From Phlegmacium glaucopus (taxonomy: Eukaryota; Basidiomycota; Agaricomycetes; Agaricales; Cortinariaceae): a stretch of 64,000 nucleotides of DNA. Location: positions 1,306,570 to 1,370,569 of the forward strand of contig MU130378.1 of NCBI GenBank assembly GCA_015039465.1, given 5' to 3'. How positions within the stretch are numbered: the first letter of the stretch is position 1; every line of letters begins with the position of its first letter. Of this stretch, positions 1 through 13,800 are shown in pieces. The notes under the pieces were generated by a model, which was given only the letters and a program-made list of their open reading frames with translations, was not told the DNA's origin and did no database searches. Made by a program: the position numbers and the translations under genes.

Positions 1-21
1 GCTCACGCTAACACCTCTCAG

Positions 22-3000
22 ATGTCTGGATCGACGTCCAGCGACAATGGGTTTACCTAGAGGGTATTTTTTCAGGCAGTGCCGACATCAAACATCTACT
101 ACCAGTCGAGAGTTCCCGTTTCCAGAACATCAACTCCGAGTTTCTTACTGTCATGAAGAAGGTTTACAAATCACCATTCGTTCTCGATGTTTTGAATATC
201 CAAGGAATTCAGAAAAGTTTGGAAAGGCTTGCCGACCTCTTGAACAAGATCCAAAAGGCGCTTGGCGAATATTTGGAAAGAGAGCGATCCTCCTTCCCGC
301 GGTTCTACTTTGTTGGCGACGAGGACCTTTTGGAAATCATCGGAAATAGCAAGGACATTCTGCGTATTATGAAACATCTCAAGAAGATGTTTGCTGGAAT
401 CTCGACAGTCATGCTTGATGAAGATCTGACTCAAATCCAGGGGATGGCTTCAAGGGAAGGAGAAGAAGTTCCATTTACCGACCCGATCTTTCTCAAAGAC
501 TTCCCGAAGATCAACGACTGGTTGGCGAAAATCGAGTCGATGATGCGCCTGTCCCTGGCGAATCTTCTGATGGATGCAGTGACTGAGCTGCAAACCTTTT
601 ACGGGAAAGAGCCGACACTACTCGCAGACCAACTCGTACTATGGATGGAGAAATACCCCGCACAGCTTGTCACTCTCGCCATACAAGTGGCTTGGACCTC
701 GTCAATGGAGGAATCTCTAGAGGCCTCTAAGCTTCCTGAGGCGCCTTTAAATGTTATCTGTCAAGCGCTGGATCTTCTTGCTGATATAGTCCTCCAAGAG
801 CTTGGTCCAGTGACACGACGGAAATGCGAACACCTCATCACCGAGCTTGTTCATCAACGTGATGTAACCCGAACTCTCATTCAACAAGGTGTCCTGGACT
901 CTAAGAATTTCACCTGGCTATATCAAATGCGCTTCTATCTTGATAAAGCTGCCGAAAATCCGTTGGACAGATTAACCGTTAAAGCGGCAGATGCATCATT
1001 CCCTTACGGCTGGGAGTATCTGGGAGTGCCAGACAGACTTGTCCAAACACCGCTGACAGACAGGGTTTATTTGACATTAACTCATGCACTCGATAATCAG
1101 TTGGGAGGCGCGCCGTTTGGACCTGCTGGGACTGGTGAGAACACTCACTTTTTTTTCTTTTTCTTTTTTTGAGCTTACCAATGGTATAGGCAAAACGGAA
1201 TCGGTGAAAGCACTCGGCGTACAACTTGGTCGATTTGTCTTGGTCTTCTGCTGTGACGAAACTTTCGATTTCCAGGCGATGGGACGGATTTTTGTTGGAT
1301 TATGCCAAGTCGGTGCATGGGGATGTTTTGATGAATTCAATCGTCTCGAAGAACGTATCTTAAGTGCAGTCTCCCAGCAAGTTCAGGCCATTCAACAAGG
1401 TTTAGCTTCGCTTGTCAAAAATCCAAACACTGAAATAGAGCTCGTTGGTAAAAATCTGAAAATAAACAAAAACATTGGTTAGTATGTACTCACAGAATTC
1501 CTTTCCGAGTTAATTTGTCGACATAGGTATTTTCATCACGACCAACCCCAACTACGCTGGTCGATCTCAATTGCCGCCTAATTTGACCAAGCTTTTCAGA
1601 CCGTACGTCACCTGTCATATTTATAAACACACCCTTAGTATCACTTCTAGGATGGCTATGACTCGCCCTGACCGTGAACTGATTGCCCAGGTGATGCTTT
1701 TCTCACAAGGTTTTCGCACAGCAGAATCACTCGCTTCGAAGATTGTCCCATTCTTCAATCTTTGCGATGAACAATTGTCGCCTCAACCTCACTACGACTT
1801 TGGGCTTCGAGCTCTCAAGGCCGTCCTCGCAAGTGCCGGTATATTAAAGCGCGAGCGCCTCCAACAGTCTCAATTGCATTCAGAAAACAATGCAGCGGCG
1901 CTATCTGACGAAATATCCGAACAAATAATTCTCATACAAAGCGTCACTGAAACTATCGTGCCCAAACTGGTGGCAGACGATGTACCACTTTTGACGAGGT
2001 AATGCAGATGAGCTGCCTTTATTAAATGATTCTCATTGTCCCTTCCCTTCCCTTCCCTTGGCAGTTTGCTAGCGGATGTATTCCCTGGCGTAGACTATCT
2101 GCCCGTGGACCTTGAAGCCCTTCGAGAACAAATTATCAAGGTTTGCACAGAAAGGCGTTTGATCGACGGGGAACGTTGGGTAGCCAAGATTTTGCAGCTT
2201 TACCAAATTCAGAAGATCCAACACGGTCTAATGATGGTTGGGCCGTCTGGTACTGGGAAAACAAATGCATGGCAGGTCTTACTCTCTGCTTTGGAACGTC
2301 TGGATGGCATCGAAGGCGTTTCTTACGTTATCGATCCCAAAGCCATGCATAAAGATGCTTTGTATGGCACCTTGGATCAAACTACACGAGAGTGGAATGA
2401 TGGTCTATTCACTCATGTTCTGCGCAAAATTGTCGATGACGTACGCGGAGAGAGTGGAAAGAGACACTGGATCATCTTCGATGGCGATGTGGACCCCGAG
2501 TGGGTGGAGAACTTGAACAGGTAGGATCTCGTTATGAATTACATCTGTGATCATCCTAACGATGTATCTTCAGTGTACTGGATGACAACAAGTTGCTGAC
2601 ATTGCCCAACGGTGAACGTCTGAACCTTCCCCCAAATGTTCGCATAATGTTTGAAGTCGAGCATCTAAAATATGCAACACTCGCCACTGTCAGTCGTTGT
2701 GGCATGATATGGTTCAGCGAAGATGTTGTGGAACCCGGTATGGTGTATCGGAATTATCTGGCAACATTGGCTTCTGTACCACTAGATGCGGATGACGAGG
2801 ATATAGGGGATATTCTCGGACAACGTGTAAACATATCCTCTGATACCACGGCGTCTGCAAATCTTGAGACCCAGAGACAAATTGCCAGCATCCTTGAGCG
2901 TTATTTCGCCGAAGGCGATCTTGTCAGCATGGCATTGGCATTTGCGGAATCGATGGACCATATCATGGACTTCACCGTCACCCGTGCGCTCAATACCCTG

Positions 3001-6000
3001 TTCTCTCTGGTTAACAAAACGGTCCGAAATGTTGTTGAATACAACTTGCAACATCCTGATTTCCCTCTACCCCCGGAGCGAGTGGAACAATACGTGACTA
3101 AGCGATTACTTCTTAGTATCATCTGGGCTTTCTCAGGCGACGCGAAATTAGATTTGCGAGCCGATATGGGTGACTTTTTACGCAAACAGACTAGCATTGA
3201 TTTACCCCCACTGGCGCCTGGTACCTCTTTGATCGATTTCGATGTACAGGTGTCTAATGGTGATTGGATATCATGGCAATCCAAAGTTCCAGTCATCGAG
3301 ATTGAAGCCCATGCCGTGACCGCCCCCGATGTTGTTGTTCCTACCATGGACACAGTCCGCCATGAAGAAGTCCTGTATTCGTGGTTATCAGAGCATAAAC
3401 CTCTGATGCTCTGTGGACCTCCGGGATCTGGGAAAACGATGACCTTATTTAGCGCTTTACGAAAACTGCCTGATATGGAAGTTGTTGGCCTTAACTTCTC
3501 CAGCGCAACAACGCCTGAACTAATACTGAAGACATTCGAACAATATTGCGAATATCGAAAAACCCCCAACGGCGTTGTTCTGGCACCTATCCAAATCGGT
3601 CGTTGGCTTGTTGTTTTTTGCGATGAGATCAATCTACCAGCTGCCGACAAGTACGGCACACAACGGGTCATCTCTTTTCTTCGTCAATTGGTGGAATGTG
3701 GCGGATACTGGCGTGCAAGCGACATGGCATGGGTCAAACTTGAACGAATACAGTTTGTTGGTGCTTGCAATCCACCTACCGATCCTGGCAGAGTTCCTCT
3801 GAGCCATCGGTTCCTGCGGCATGCTCCCTTAGTGATGGTTGATTATCCTGGTGAAGTTTCGCTGAAGCAGATTTATGGCACATACAATCGTGCTCTTCTG
3901 AAAGTCGTTCCAAACCTTCGTGCATATGCAGAACCTCTGACGGACGCTATGGTGGCATTCTATCTTGCCTCACAAAAGCAATTTACTACCGACGTGCAAG
4001 CTCATTATGTGTACAGTCCTCGTGAACTCACACGTTGGATTCGAGGAATCTATGAAGCAATCAGACCCCTAGAAATTCTTTCCGTTGAGGGACTGGTTCG
4101 TGTCTGGGCACATGAGGCTCTCCGCCTTTTCCAGGATCGCCTGGTCAATGAAGAGGAAAAAAATTGGACAGACGAACACATTGATTTGGTGGCCACGGAA
4201 CATTTCCCAACCATCAACCATCAAGAGGCTCTAGGTCGACCAATCCTATTTTCTAACTGGACCTCCAAAAATTATGTCCCTGTGGATAGAGAGACTCTCA
4301 GAGAATACACAAAGGCTCGGTTACGCGTCTTCTACGAAGAGGAACTTGATGTCCCTCTCGTCCTCTTTAATGATGTTCTTGATCATGTCCTCCGTATTGA
4401 CCGAGTATTCCGTCAGATCCAGGGTCATCTATTACTCATCGGTGTCAGTGGCAGTGGCAAGGTGAGTTTGCTTCTTCTAGAATGGACTAGCGAAGGTAAT
4501 CATCATTCCGCAGACCACCCTCTCTCGGTTCGTAGCTTGGATGAACGGCCTGAGCATATTTCAAATCAAAGTTTCAAACAAGTACACTGGTGAAGACTTT
4601 GATGATGACCTGAGGGCCGTCCTCCGTCGTGCAGGGTGCAAGGGCGAAAAAGTCTGCTTCATTATGGATGAATCCAACGTTCTGGACTCTGGTTTCCTTG
4701 AGCGTATGAATACCCTCTTAGCCAATGCTGAGGTTCCTGGACTTTTTGAAGGAGATGAACACGCAGCCTTAATGACGGCTTGTAAAGAAGGATCTCAACG
4801 TGATGGCTTGATGCTGGATTCTCCTGAGGAACTGTACCGGTGGTTTACTCAACAGGTCGCCAAAAATTTACATGTTGTATTTACTATGAATCCTCCGGAA
4901 AATGGTCTGGCATCGCGAGCAGCGACCTCCCCCGCACTATTCAATCGTTGTGTTCTGGACTGGTTTGGGGATTGGTCTGATCAAGCATTTTATCAAGTTG
5001 GCATGGAGTTTACACACACCCTTGACCTTGACCTTCCTTCTTATAACCCACCCGCTCTTTTCCCAATTGCATACCGAGGCTTATCAATGCCTCCTCTGCA
5101 TCGTACCGCGGTTGTTAATGCCCTGGTTCACGTCCACTCTTCCCTTCACCAGATCAACCAACGCCTGAGCCGTCGACAAGGTCGCTACAATTATGTCACC
5201 CCTCGTCACTATCTTGATTTGTAAGGACATTTTATCAGTTTGTCATTCCCAAGTTACTCAGTTGATGATTCCAACTTTCTAGCATAAACCACTATGTTCG
5301 ACTCTACACAGAAAAGAGAGATGAACTCGAGGAACAGCAGCGCCACCTTCACGTCGGATTGGATAAATTGAAAGATACTGTCACCCAGGTCGAGGATCTT
5401 AGAAAGAGCCTAGCGATCAAGCGATCGCAACTTGAAGCGAAGGACCACGAAGCTAACGAAAAATTGAAACGCATGGTTGCAGATCAACAGGAGGCCGAAC
5501 AAAAGAAAGCAGCATCCATTCAAATCCAAGCGAAGCTGGCAGAGCAGGACCGCTATATCGAACAACGTCGAGCAGTTGTCATGGCTGATCTTGCAGACGC
5601 TGAACCTGCTGTTCTTGATGCACAAGCTGCTGTTAGTAATATCAAGAGGCAGCACCTCCAGGAAGTCCGCACGATGGCAAATCCGCCTGAAGCTGTCAAA
5701 CTTGCAATGGAGTCCGTCTGCACAATCCTTGGACACAAAATTGACAGTTGGCGCACTGTCCAGGGCATCATCCGTCGTGATGATTTCATTCAGCGCATCG
5801 TCAACTTTGACACTACCACACAGATGACCAAAAGTCTCCGCGATACTATGAGGAAAGATTTCCTTAGCCGACCATCCTACAATTTCGAAATGGTCCAAAG
5901 GGCTAGCAAAGCATGTGGACCCCTTGTCAAATGGGCGTTGGCTCAAGTTCACTTCTCCGAAATTTTAGACAAGGTTGAACCATTAAGGAACGAGGTTCAA

Positions 6001-9000
6001 GATCTGGAGCAGCGAGCAGAAACTACCAAGAAACAAGCAAGTGCTATGGTACAGATGATCGCTCAATTAGAATCGAAAATCGAAAAATACAAAGAAGAAT
6101 ACGCCCGACTCATCAGCGAGACACAGGCGATCAAGTCTGAAATGGAACGGGTTCAAAGCAAAGTCGACCGTAGCATGACGTTGCTGGGTAGTTTGTCGTC
6201 GGAGCGCAGTCGATGGGAGTCTGGAAGTCGCACCTTTGAAGCCGAGATGAGTACGATTGTTGGAGATGTTCTTCTGTCTGCTGCTTTCCTCGCGTACGGA
6301 GGATTCTTTGACCAGCATTATCGCGAGGTAATGTGGCAGGAATGGTCTAACCATCTGGCAGAGGCCAGTATCAAATACAAGCCTGAACTGTCCTTTACGG
6401 ACTATCTTTCAACTGCGGACGACCGCTTGAGCTGGCAATCGAAATCTTTGCCTGCCGATAATTTGACAACCGAGAATGCAATTATGCTCAAACGATTCAA
6501 CCGCTACCCACTTATTATCGATCCAACTGGCCAAGCCACTACCTTCCTTCTAAACGAATACAAGGAACGCAAGATTACTGTTACCAGCTTTTTGGACGAG
6601 GCTTTCCTCAAAGTACTGGAAAGCGCCCTACGCTTCGGAAATCCACTTCTCATCCAAGATGTCGAACATCTTGATCCCATTCTAAATGCAGTCCTCAACA
6701 AAGAGATCAGGCGTACTGGTGGCCGTGTCCTTATGCGCCTCGGTAGTCAAGATATTGATTTCTCGCCGTCCTTTACTATGTTCTTGTCCACACGAGACCC
6801 ATCTGTGGAGTTTTCGCCTGACATCTGCAGTCGAGTGACCTTCGTTAACTTCACGATGACCAGGAGTAGCTTGCAAAGTCAGTCACTTGATCAAGTCCTG
6901 AAAGTTGAACGACCAGATACGGAGCGGAAACGGACGGATCTAATGAAAGTGCAGGGCGAATTCCGCCTTCGTCTCAGGACCCTCGAAAAACTTCTTCTAC
7001 AAGCCCTTAATGAATCAAGTGGAAATATTCTTGACGACGATAAAGTGATTGATACACTGGAGACTTTAAAGCGGGAAGCTGCAGAGATTACGCGTAAAGT
7101 CGAGGAGACTGATGTAGTCATGCGAGAAGTCGAGCAAGTAACAGCTGAATATCTTCCCCTGGCTCAGGCTTGTAGCTCGGTCTTTTTCGTTTTGGAGCAA
7201 CTGAGTCTAGTAAATCATTTCTACCAATTCTCACTTCGGTTCTTCCTTGAGATCTTCGACTATGTTCTCCATCACAATCCCAATCTGAGGAACGTCACCG
7301 ATCACAGCATGCGACGAGATATCTTACTTAAAGATCTATTCTTGGTGGTATTCAAAAGGACCTCTCGTGCATTGCTACATAGGGACCACTTGATGTTGGC
7401 TATGCTGCTAGCGCAAGTCAAGCTGCGTGGAATAGAGGACATTACAGAGGAATTGGAGTTCCTCCTGGACAGTGGCGACGGGCTTGCCTCGGTTGCAGCA
7501 GTCACTCAACAGGGTCAAAATCATCCTCTTCTATCGCCCGATCAATTGGTAAGGCTGGAAAGCTTTGCCAAGCACGCTATCTTTAAGCCGGTGGAAAGGC
7601 ATATAACAGATCATGAAGCAGATTGGATGCCTTTCCTGGAGTCCAGTACTCCTGAAGCTTGTGTTCCCACACCTTGGGAGCCCAGTACTGGTACGTACTG
7701 ATGTGTTAATCGCCAATAACTTGCACTAATCCTTTCTGTAGCTGCTCTCGAGTCTATTCGTGCGCTTTTGATAATGAAATGTTTCAGGCCAGATCGCCTT
7801 CTGCAATCGACGGCAATCTTTGTGCGGATTGTCTTCGAAACTGACATAGCCGCAGAATCAACATACGACCTCAATTCTTTGGTTGTTGATGAGGTCCCAG
7901 CTGCTACTCCAGTCGCATTAGTGTCGGTTCCTGGTTATGACGCTAGTTACCGGGTTGAAAACCTTATGAAAAACACGGGGGCTCGTGCATCTTCAGTTGC
8001 TATGGGGTCGCAGGAGGGCTTTACATTGGCTGACCAGGCAATCGCAGCGGCCTCTCGTCAAGGATCATGGGTACTTCTCAAAAATGTTCACCTGGCGCCG
8101 TCCTGGTTAGGTCAATTAGAGAAGAAGCTGCAAACTCTGAACCCACACCGGAATTTCCGCCTGTTTTTAACAATGGAAGCTAATCCTTCAATCCCGGTCA
8201 ATATCTTGCGACAGTCTCGCTTGATTATGAATGAACCTCCTCCTGGAGTGAAAGCAAATCTTCTTGATTCACTTCAAAGCATACCATCGCATCGCCTTTC
8301 TCAAGGGCCAGCCGAAAAGGTCAGGCTATACTTCCTTTTGGCTTGGTTCCATGCCGTTGTTCAAGAACGACTTCGCTATGTCCCTCTTGGCTGGAGCAAA
8401 GTCTACGACTTCAACGACTCTGATATGGCATCCGCTTTCGGCATTATCGATACTTGGCTCAACACAATTTCACGAGGACGAGCTAATATTGATCCCGTGA
8501 CTATCCCTTGGGATGCCTTACGAACCCTGGTCAAGCAGTCTGTTTATGGTGGCAGAATTGATAGTGATTTTGATCAAAGGATCCTCGATTCATTTGTAGA
8601 CAGCTTATTTACTCCAACAGCCTACAACGTTGACTTCGATCTTGTCCCAAGTTTAACTGGCCACCAAATGCTTGCGGCTCCAGAGGGTACCAAACTAGAA
8701 CACTTTTTGACTTGGGTACAAGCATTACCCGATCGTGAACCGCCAGCTTGGTTAAGTCTTCCTCCAACTGCAGAACGACTCATTGCTGTTGCTCAAGGTA
8801 TCTCTTTCTCTCTGGTCGCCTTTTTTTTCCTGCTGACAATTATAAATTCTAGGCAATGAACTTCTGGGGAAACTTCGGAAAATGAGAATGTTAGCAGACG
8901 ATGACGACGAACTCCTGACTACTGCCGTCAAATCGCAAGGCTCGCAACAACCCGCATGGATGAGGACGCTCTTTGAACGATGTCGCGAATGGCTGAGCGA

Positions 9001-9904
9001 GTTACCTGAGGTATGTGTGTTCACCACTGTTTGTTTGAATCTACCGCTGACTTAGATTGCACTCATAGCAATTTAATACTTTGGCCAAACAAGCAGCCGA
9101 ACATCAGGATCCGTTATATCGCTTGTTCGCTCGCGAGGGTTCCATCGGTCGCAAACTGCTAGATCATGTGCGAAGGGACCTTCAAGACATAATCAAAGTC
9201 TGCCAAGGAGAACTGAAGCAAACAAATCACCTCCGGACACTTATGAGTGCACTTACGAAAGGTATGTTCTATGTTTTTGCCTGAGCTTATCGTTGAAACA
9301 ACTTTCAACTTCATTGAGGCACCATCCCTGAACATTGGAGACGTTACAAGGTCAACAAATCTATGGCCGTCACTGGATGGATTCCCAACTTTGCACGACG
9401 ATTGGCGCAGCTGGATCACATCGCTGGTCTAGACAACCTGAACAACCTGGAAGTATGGCTCGGAGGCTTGTTCTATCCTGAGGCGTATATCACCGCCACC
9501 AGGCAAGCTGTGGCTCATCGGAAGAAGTGGAGTTTGGAGACTCTGTATCTACGACTTGATCTCGAACGCGTTAATGATCCTGGTGCCTTCGTTGTTGATG
9601 GTGTGTGAGCTTTCACGATCCTTCTCGGCCCCTGTTTATGTGTTTTGCTTTAGGCTTGGTGTTAGAGGGCGCCTCATGGACTAATGATCGATTGATTCTC
9701 AATGATGGGGATGCCGTTAGGCTCAACTCTTCTCAGCTCAGATGGGTACAGGTCGACGAATCCAACCAACAGGGCTTAGTTAATTTACCTGTGTATCTCA
9801 ACAATGATCGGGGCGATGTACTTTTCACGGTGGATCTGCCATTTGATACCGCTTCGGGACCACTTGTAGCTACCAGAGCTGTTTGTTTGACTGCAGGGGG
9901 TTAA
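22..9904 (+). CDS. DYN1: Cytoplasmic dynein heavy chain, 3' part (linker to C terminus)
   Basis: Minus-end-directed microtubule motor heavy chain. The window opens in an intron (1-21), so the N-terminal tail is missing; about 3,090 residues are encoded here in 13 exons. Seen: a linker segment, then four P-loops: AAA1 GPAGTGKT (split by intron 1135-1189), AAA2 GPSGTGKT near 2240, AAA3 GPPGSGKT near 3415 and AAA4 GVSGSGKT (split by intron 4462-4513). The AAA1 Walker B is CFDEFNRL near 1324. A coiled-coil stalk with the microtubule-binding domain follows (about 5330-6230), then AAA5, AAA6 and the C-terminal domain. Exon ends: 1134, 1477, 1602, 1998, 2520, 4461, 5220, 7690, 8797, 9010, 9261, 9600 and stop 9902-9904. 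All introns used here are GT-AG. The gene is convergent with homoserine kinase, 114 nt away. Identification as the single cytoplasmic dynein is inferred from P-loop order and the fungal context. Confidence 0.96.
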
Positions 9905-10018
9905 AAGCTGGTAGCCTCATCGGATATATCTCATACCTATACCACTAACGTAGACTAACGTTCTTAACTTATTTCCGGGGATTTAACGACTACAATCATA
10001 ATTTTACTTTGCATCACT

Positions 10019-11182
10019 CTATCGTACAACGCTACCGCCAACCACCTCTAATACCTTCCAATCTATTGCAATGCCGAAAGAATCAAATATTTTACGAGCA
10101 TCTTCAGCAATAGCGTCAAATCCTCCGGTAGCTAAAGCAAGGATGGTTGGTCCTGCTCCTGAAAGACAGATTCCAAGCAGTCCGGGATGGGTTGTAGGTG
10201 TTATGGACGAAGTTACCTCTGGTAGACCTGGTATCTGAAAGGTATAAAAGCTTAGGCTTGACAACGCAGCACTACAAGTGAATCGTACCAGAGTTTTCCG
10301 ATATGGTTGATGCACGCGATCTTTCATCGCCTCATAAATCAAGTCGGGGTCTGGCGGAGATTGACCAAGAGCCGTTGTCAGAACCGCTAATCGTTGTAAG
10401 TTGAAAACCTAAGAAGAGAGAAATGGGCTTAAATCGTAAAAATAATTTACAAAAAAGAATACACAAACAAGATCTTTTCTAGAATAAAGAGTGGGTAAAA
10501 CTTCCCGTGCTTTCGCAGTGCTCAATTCGAATCTTGGAATGATAGCAAGAGCTTTGATGCTCTTCGACCATCCGAAACGCACGTAATGACCGATCCCAAA
10601 AGGTGGTATAGGTGGATTTAGCCCCCATTCCTCACCTGCATCTGGGGGATACTCCGGTAGAACTTCGCTCAATGGAACACTAGCAGCTTCCGTAGCCTTT
10701 TCATCCAATTCCTTTAGATAAGATCCCACAAATCCACCAATCAAGGCCGCTGTAACATTATCCGGATGCCGTTCTACCATTAATGCAAAATCGAGAATAC
10801 GTTCGGTAGGTAGTTCAAGTTGTCCAAGCGAGTTGGCGAGGAGGACACCGGCGATGACTGCTGCACCAGATGAACCTAGCCCACGACCGAAGGGAATTTC
10901 ATTGTCGACATGGATGGTAAGGTGGGAGGGGAAGCGAGCGATATCGTTGCATCGAAGGACGTAGAGAGCGACTCGCGTCGTCAGATTTTTGTATGGGTTT
11001 AAAGGAACTTGATCTGCGCCTTCTCCCGAGTATGTCAAAGTAGGTGGACAATAGGTCGAGGAAGGCAGCGTAAGAGGATATGAGACTGTTAGAGTGAGGT
11101 AGAGAGAAAGCGAAAGGCCAACGACATCAAAGCCTGGTCCAATATTCGCAGAAGTAGCTGGTACACGAATAGTCAACGACAT
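10019..11182 (-). CDS. THR1: Homoserine kinase
   Basis: Phosphorylates L-homoserine with ATP in threonine biosynthesis; expected to be cytosolic. The protein starts MSLTIRVPATSANIGPGFDV, the typical GHMP-kinase N terminus. It carries the glycine-rich ATP loop PFGRGLGSSGAA near residue 100 and the C-terminal GHMP motif GICLSGAGPTILALA. Three exons: 10469-11182, 10289-10408 and 10019-10234, with introns of 60 and 54 nt. The joins restore KDL-VFNLQRL and RKTL-IPGL, as in other fungal homoserine kinases. Length is about 349 residues, close to the yeast enzyme. The ATG at 11182 is chosen because the in-frame codons upstream offer no ATG and the motif begins directly after it. Confidence 0.95.
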
Positions 11183-11249
11183 ATCCGTGATCAAAAAAAT
11201 AAAATGCTATTTACGTGAAGGACATAATTTAATTAATAATCTCTACTAC

Positions 11250-13039
11250 TTACTTAACAGGATAGCTACCATAATAATTCTGATGAGGTTGTGGGTATGA
11301 GGTAGACGAACCATTAACTGGCCTGAGATGAGTAGGCAAGGTAGGTACTGGGTTTGTGGGTTGACTATATGAAGTTGCAGCAGGTGTGTTGCCCACTACT
11401 GTGTTGGCTACAGCAGGTGGTCGAGTACCTACAGCACCACTAGTATTGAAAAAACCGCCATATGTAGATGGCACAGTCGTTGGTGCCGCAACAACAGGCT
11501 GGGGTGTACCTCTACCTGATCCTGCGCCGCCTTGAGCAGGATAGCTGTACCATGAAGAGTAGCCAGCATAAGGTTGTTGGGCAGTTGTTGCACCATAAGG
11601 TTGTTGGTTGGCGGTTCCAGTAGCATAGGTTTGTGGGCTGTAGTAGGTTTGCTGTTGCTGAGCAACGTAACCTTGGTAAAATGAAGGAGTCTGGCCAGGC
11701 TTGTAAGGGGTGTATGAAGCAGGCTGGGGGCGATATGTTTGTTGCTGCTGAGTGTAAGCATAGGGATAACTTCCGAATGTATTTGGAACAGGAGTGGCGG
11801 TAGCAGCAGCAGCAGCGGGGACAGGTGTTGGGGCAACTACACCTGGGCGAACTTTTACTGTGGAGTCATCCCGGAGGGCTGTGATATTCCCAGGTGGAAG
11901 GATACCATACCAGCCGGGTGAAGAGCCAACAGCGAGTGTACGATGAAGTTTATAAAGGACGGAAGGTGGAGGTACGAGAGTGTGAGTATCTTGAGAGGAC
12001 CGAGGACGCAATGAGGCTAGAATAGTTAGGGAGTCAAGGACGGCCTGGGCTGTAGCAAACGGATATAAGGGAAAGAAGTTGGTTAGATGATGAGTGACGA
12101 CGAACCTGTGTCCCATTCTTCTGAACCTTCCTCTGCGTTGGATGTTGGGTGATTAGTCAAACGCTGACTCTGTAATTCTTCCAGCCTCTCTAAAGCCCTT
12201 TGGTTTCTTTCTAGCAATTTCTGCACCGAATTTTCCAGTTCGAGACTGTTAAGGGCAGCCTTGAGTGATTTGACTTCATCAGGCGGTAGCAAGGGTTCAA
12301 GATCCAATTCGGATTCGAAAGTATGAATTTGTAGAGGGTCTTGAGGGGTTTCAAGAATGGAACCTGGATCTTGCAGACTTTGTTTTGTGATGGCATGTCG
12401 AGTACGCGTCTTCCCCTCCTGATAGTAGAGGACTTGACCCAGCTCACGCCTGCCAACGAGTTCGCCATCCTGGTCAAAAGAAGGTGCGAAACTGGAAAAC
12501 AGGCCATAATTTAGAAAAGCGCCTGTTGATACAACGCGATGGGAGTGATGTAATTTTTTCTGTGCAAGTGTTTTGGAGGAATAAGAGCCAAGAGTTGCAA
12601 GATGATTTTCATGAGGGAGGGAAGGGAGGACTGCAACAAGGTCTGCCTTTGCTGATTGTAGTTTTGATGGAGAGGTGAGAGAAGTAAGCGATGACCACCA
12701 GTCGCCTGAAGGTAGATGTTGAACGAGTGCATAGTTTGACTGTGGAGAAGATGTCTGAGAGAGCTGGTTCAATAAAGAGATTGCGAGATTGGAGAAATTG
12801 TTTTGTTGAGGAAGAGAAGCAATAGCCGTTCTGAGAATTGATATTGGCGTTGATTTTGACAAGAGAGAGCGTAGGGAAGGTGTGTGTTTGTCGAGAAGAC
12901 CGTGTGTGTCCTCTGTCTGAAGAATATGTAGAATTGTTTGACCATTTATTGAACTCTCTATTCGAGCGACTTTATTTGGTGTGTCGTCGGCGTCGTCGTC
13001 CACAGTCCTTTTTCGTTTAAGGTCTGCAGTCCGTGCCAT
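11250..13039 (-). CDS. Unrecognised nuclear-type protein with Q/Y/P-rich tail
   Basis: Two exons (12106-13039 and 11250-12049) joined over a 56-nt GT-AG intron give about 577 residues. The N terminus (MARTADLKRKRTVDDD) holds a basic cluster that could act as a nuclear localisation signal. The middle is moderately ordered and contains YYQEGKTRTRHAI and a predicted coiled coil (about residues 260-300, rich in Glu, Leu and Gln). After a short conserved-looking segment (PGWYGILPPGNI) the last 200 residues are low complexity in Gln, Tyr, Pro, Ala and Thr, resembling a prion-like domain. No family is recognised with confidence; a chromatin or transcription role is only a guess. It is transcribed divergently from the mL43 gene, with 54 nt between the two start codons. 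Confidence 0.8.
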
Positions 13040-13093
13040 CGTGAAAATCAAAGAGCAAAAGGGTTTCAAACTCCGATCTCTCTCACCATAACT

Positions 13094-13565
13094 ATGCCGC
13101 TCTTCAGAGCCCAGCTTCGCTCTCGTCCTGCCAATGGTTATACAGCTTTTCTCCCTCAATTAAGAAAAATTGTATTCGAGTTTTGTGACAAGTGGCCGTC
13201 ATCAGCAAATACTACAACTTATCTGCTCTCAGCCGTACAATCTCTCGCTCGTCAAAATCCCCATGTAGAGGTCGTCGTAAAACAGCGAAATCAGAAGGAA
13301 CCCATCGTCCGCGGATTTTATCGTATCCATATTTTCTTCTATCTCCACTCACCTCTCTCCTGACTTTTTACATATAGTCAATAACAGGGAAAAGGTCATC
13401 CCCTTAAACTCGTTAGAGGTCACTGCTATCCACAAAAAAGTCCAACTTCTTCTCGACTCATCCGGCGCAAAAATAAGACCACTTAAACGTCGCACAGTAG
13501 AGAGCACAACGGAGGCGGCAAGGGGCATCTGGAGTGGTCTCCATGCAGATCGACCTACATTATAG
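13094..13565 (+). CDS. MRPL51: Mitochondrial large-subunit ribosomal protein mL43
   Basis: Mitochondrial ribosomal protein of the L51/S25/CI-B8 thioredoxin-like family (yeast Mrpl51, human MRPL43). Two exons, 13094-13322 and 13378-13565, with a 55-nt intron; the junction reads GFY-LNNREKVI. The N-terminal part has the family pattern of a hydrophobic strand (RKIVFEFCDKWPSS) and the helix with NPHVEVVVKQR. The C terminus ends in RGIWSGLHADRPTL, matching the R-G-I-W-S-x-L-H-A signature at the end of fungal Mrpl51 proteins. About 138 residues, the usual family length. The N terminus is basic, as expected for mitochondrial import. Confidence 0.93.
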
Positions 13566-13800
13566 CTTGACCTTACCTTATCACGTGATAATAACACTGT
13601 TACCTCCATCACCTCATTCATTTCAGCATGCATCTTGCCCCTGCTTCCTTGTCTTCCAGAAAATGAGGCCAATTTCTTTCTCATGTCCCATCAACTCTTG
13701 CACGTGTGAACGGCGAGGATGTATATGTATCCGTTGGCACCTTTAATTTCTATAAAATCGATCCCCCTCTACCGCTAGAGGCCTCCTCTTTCATCCCATC

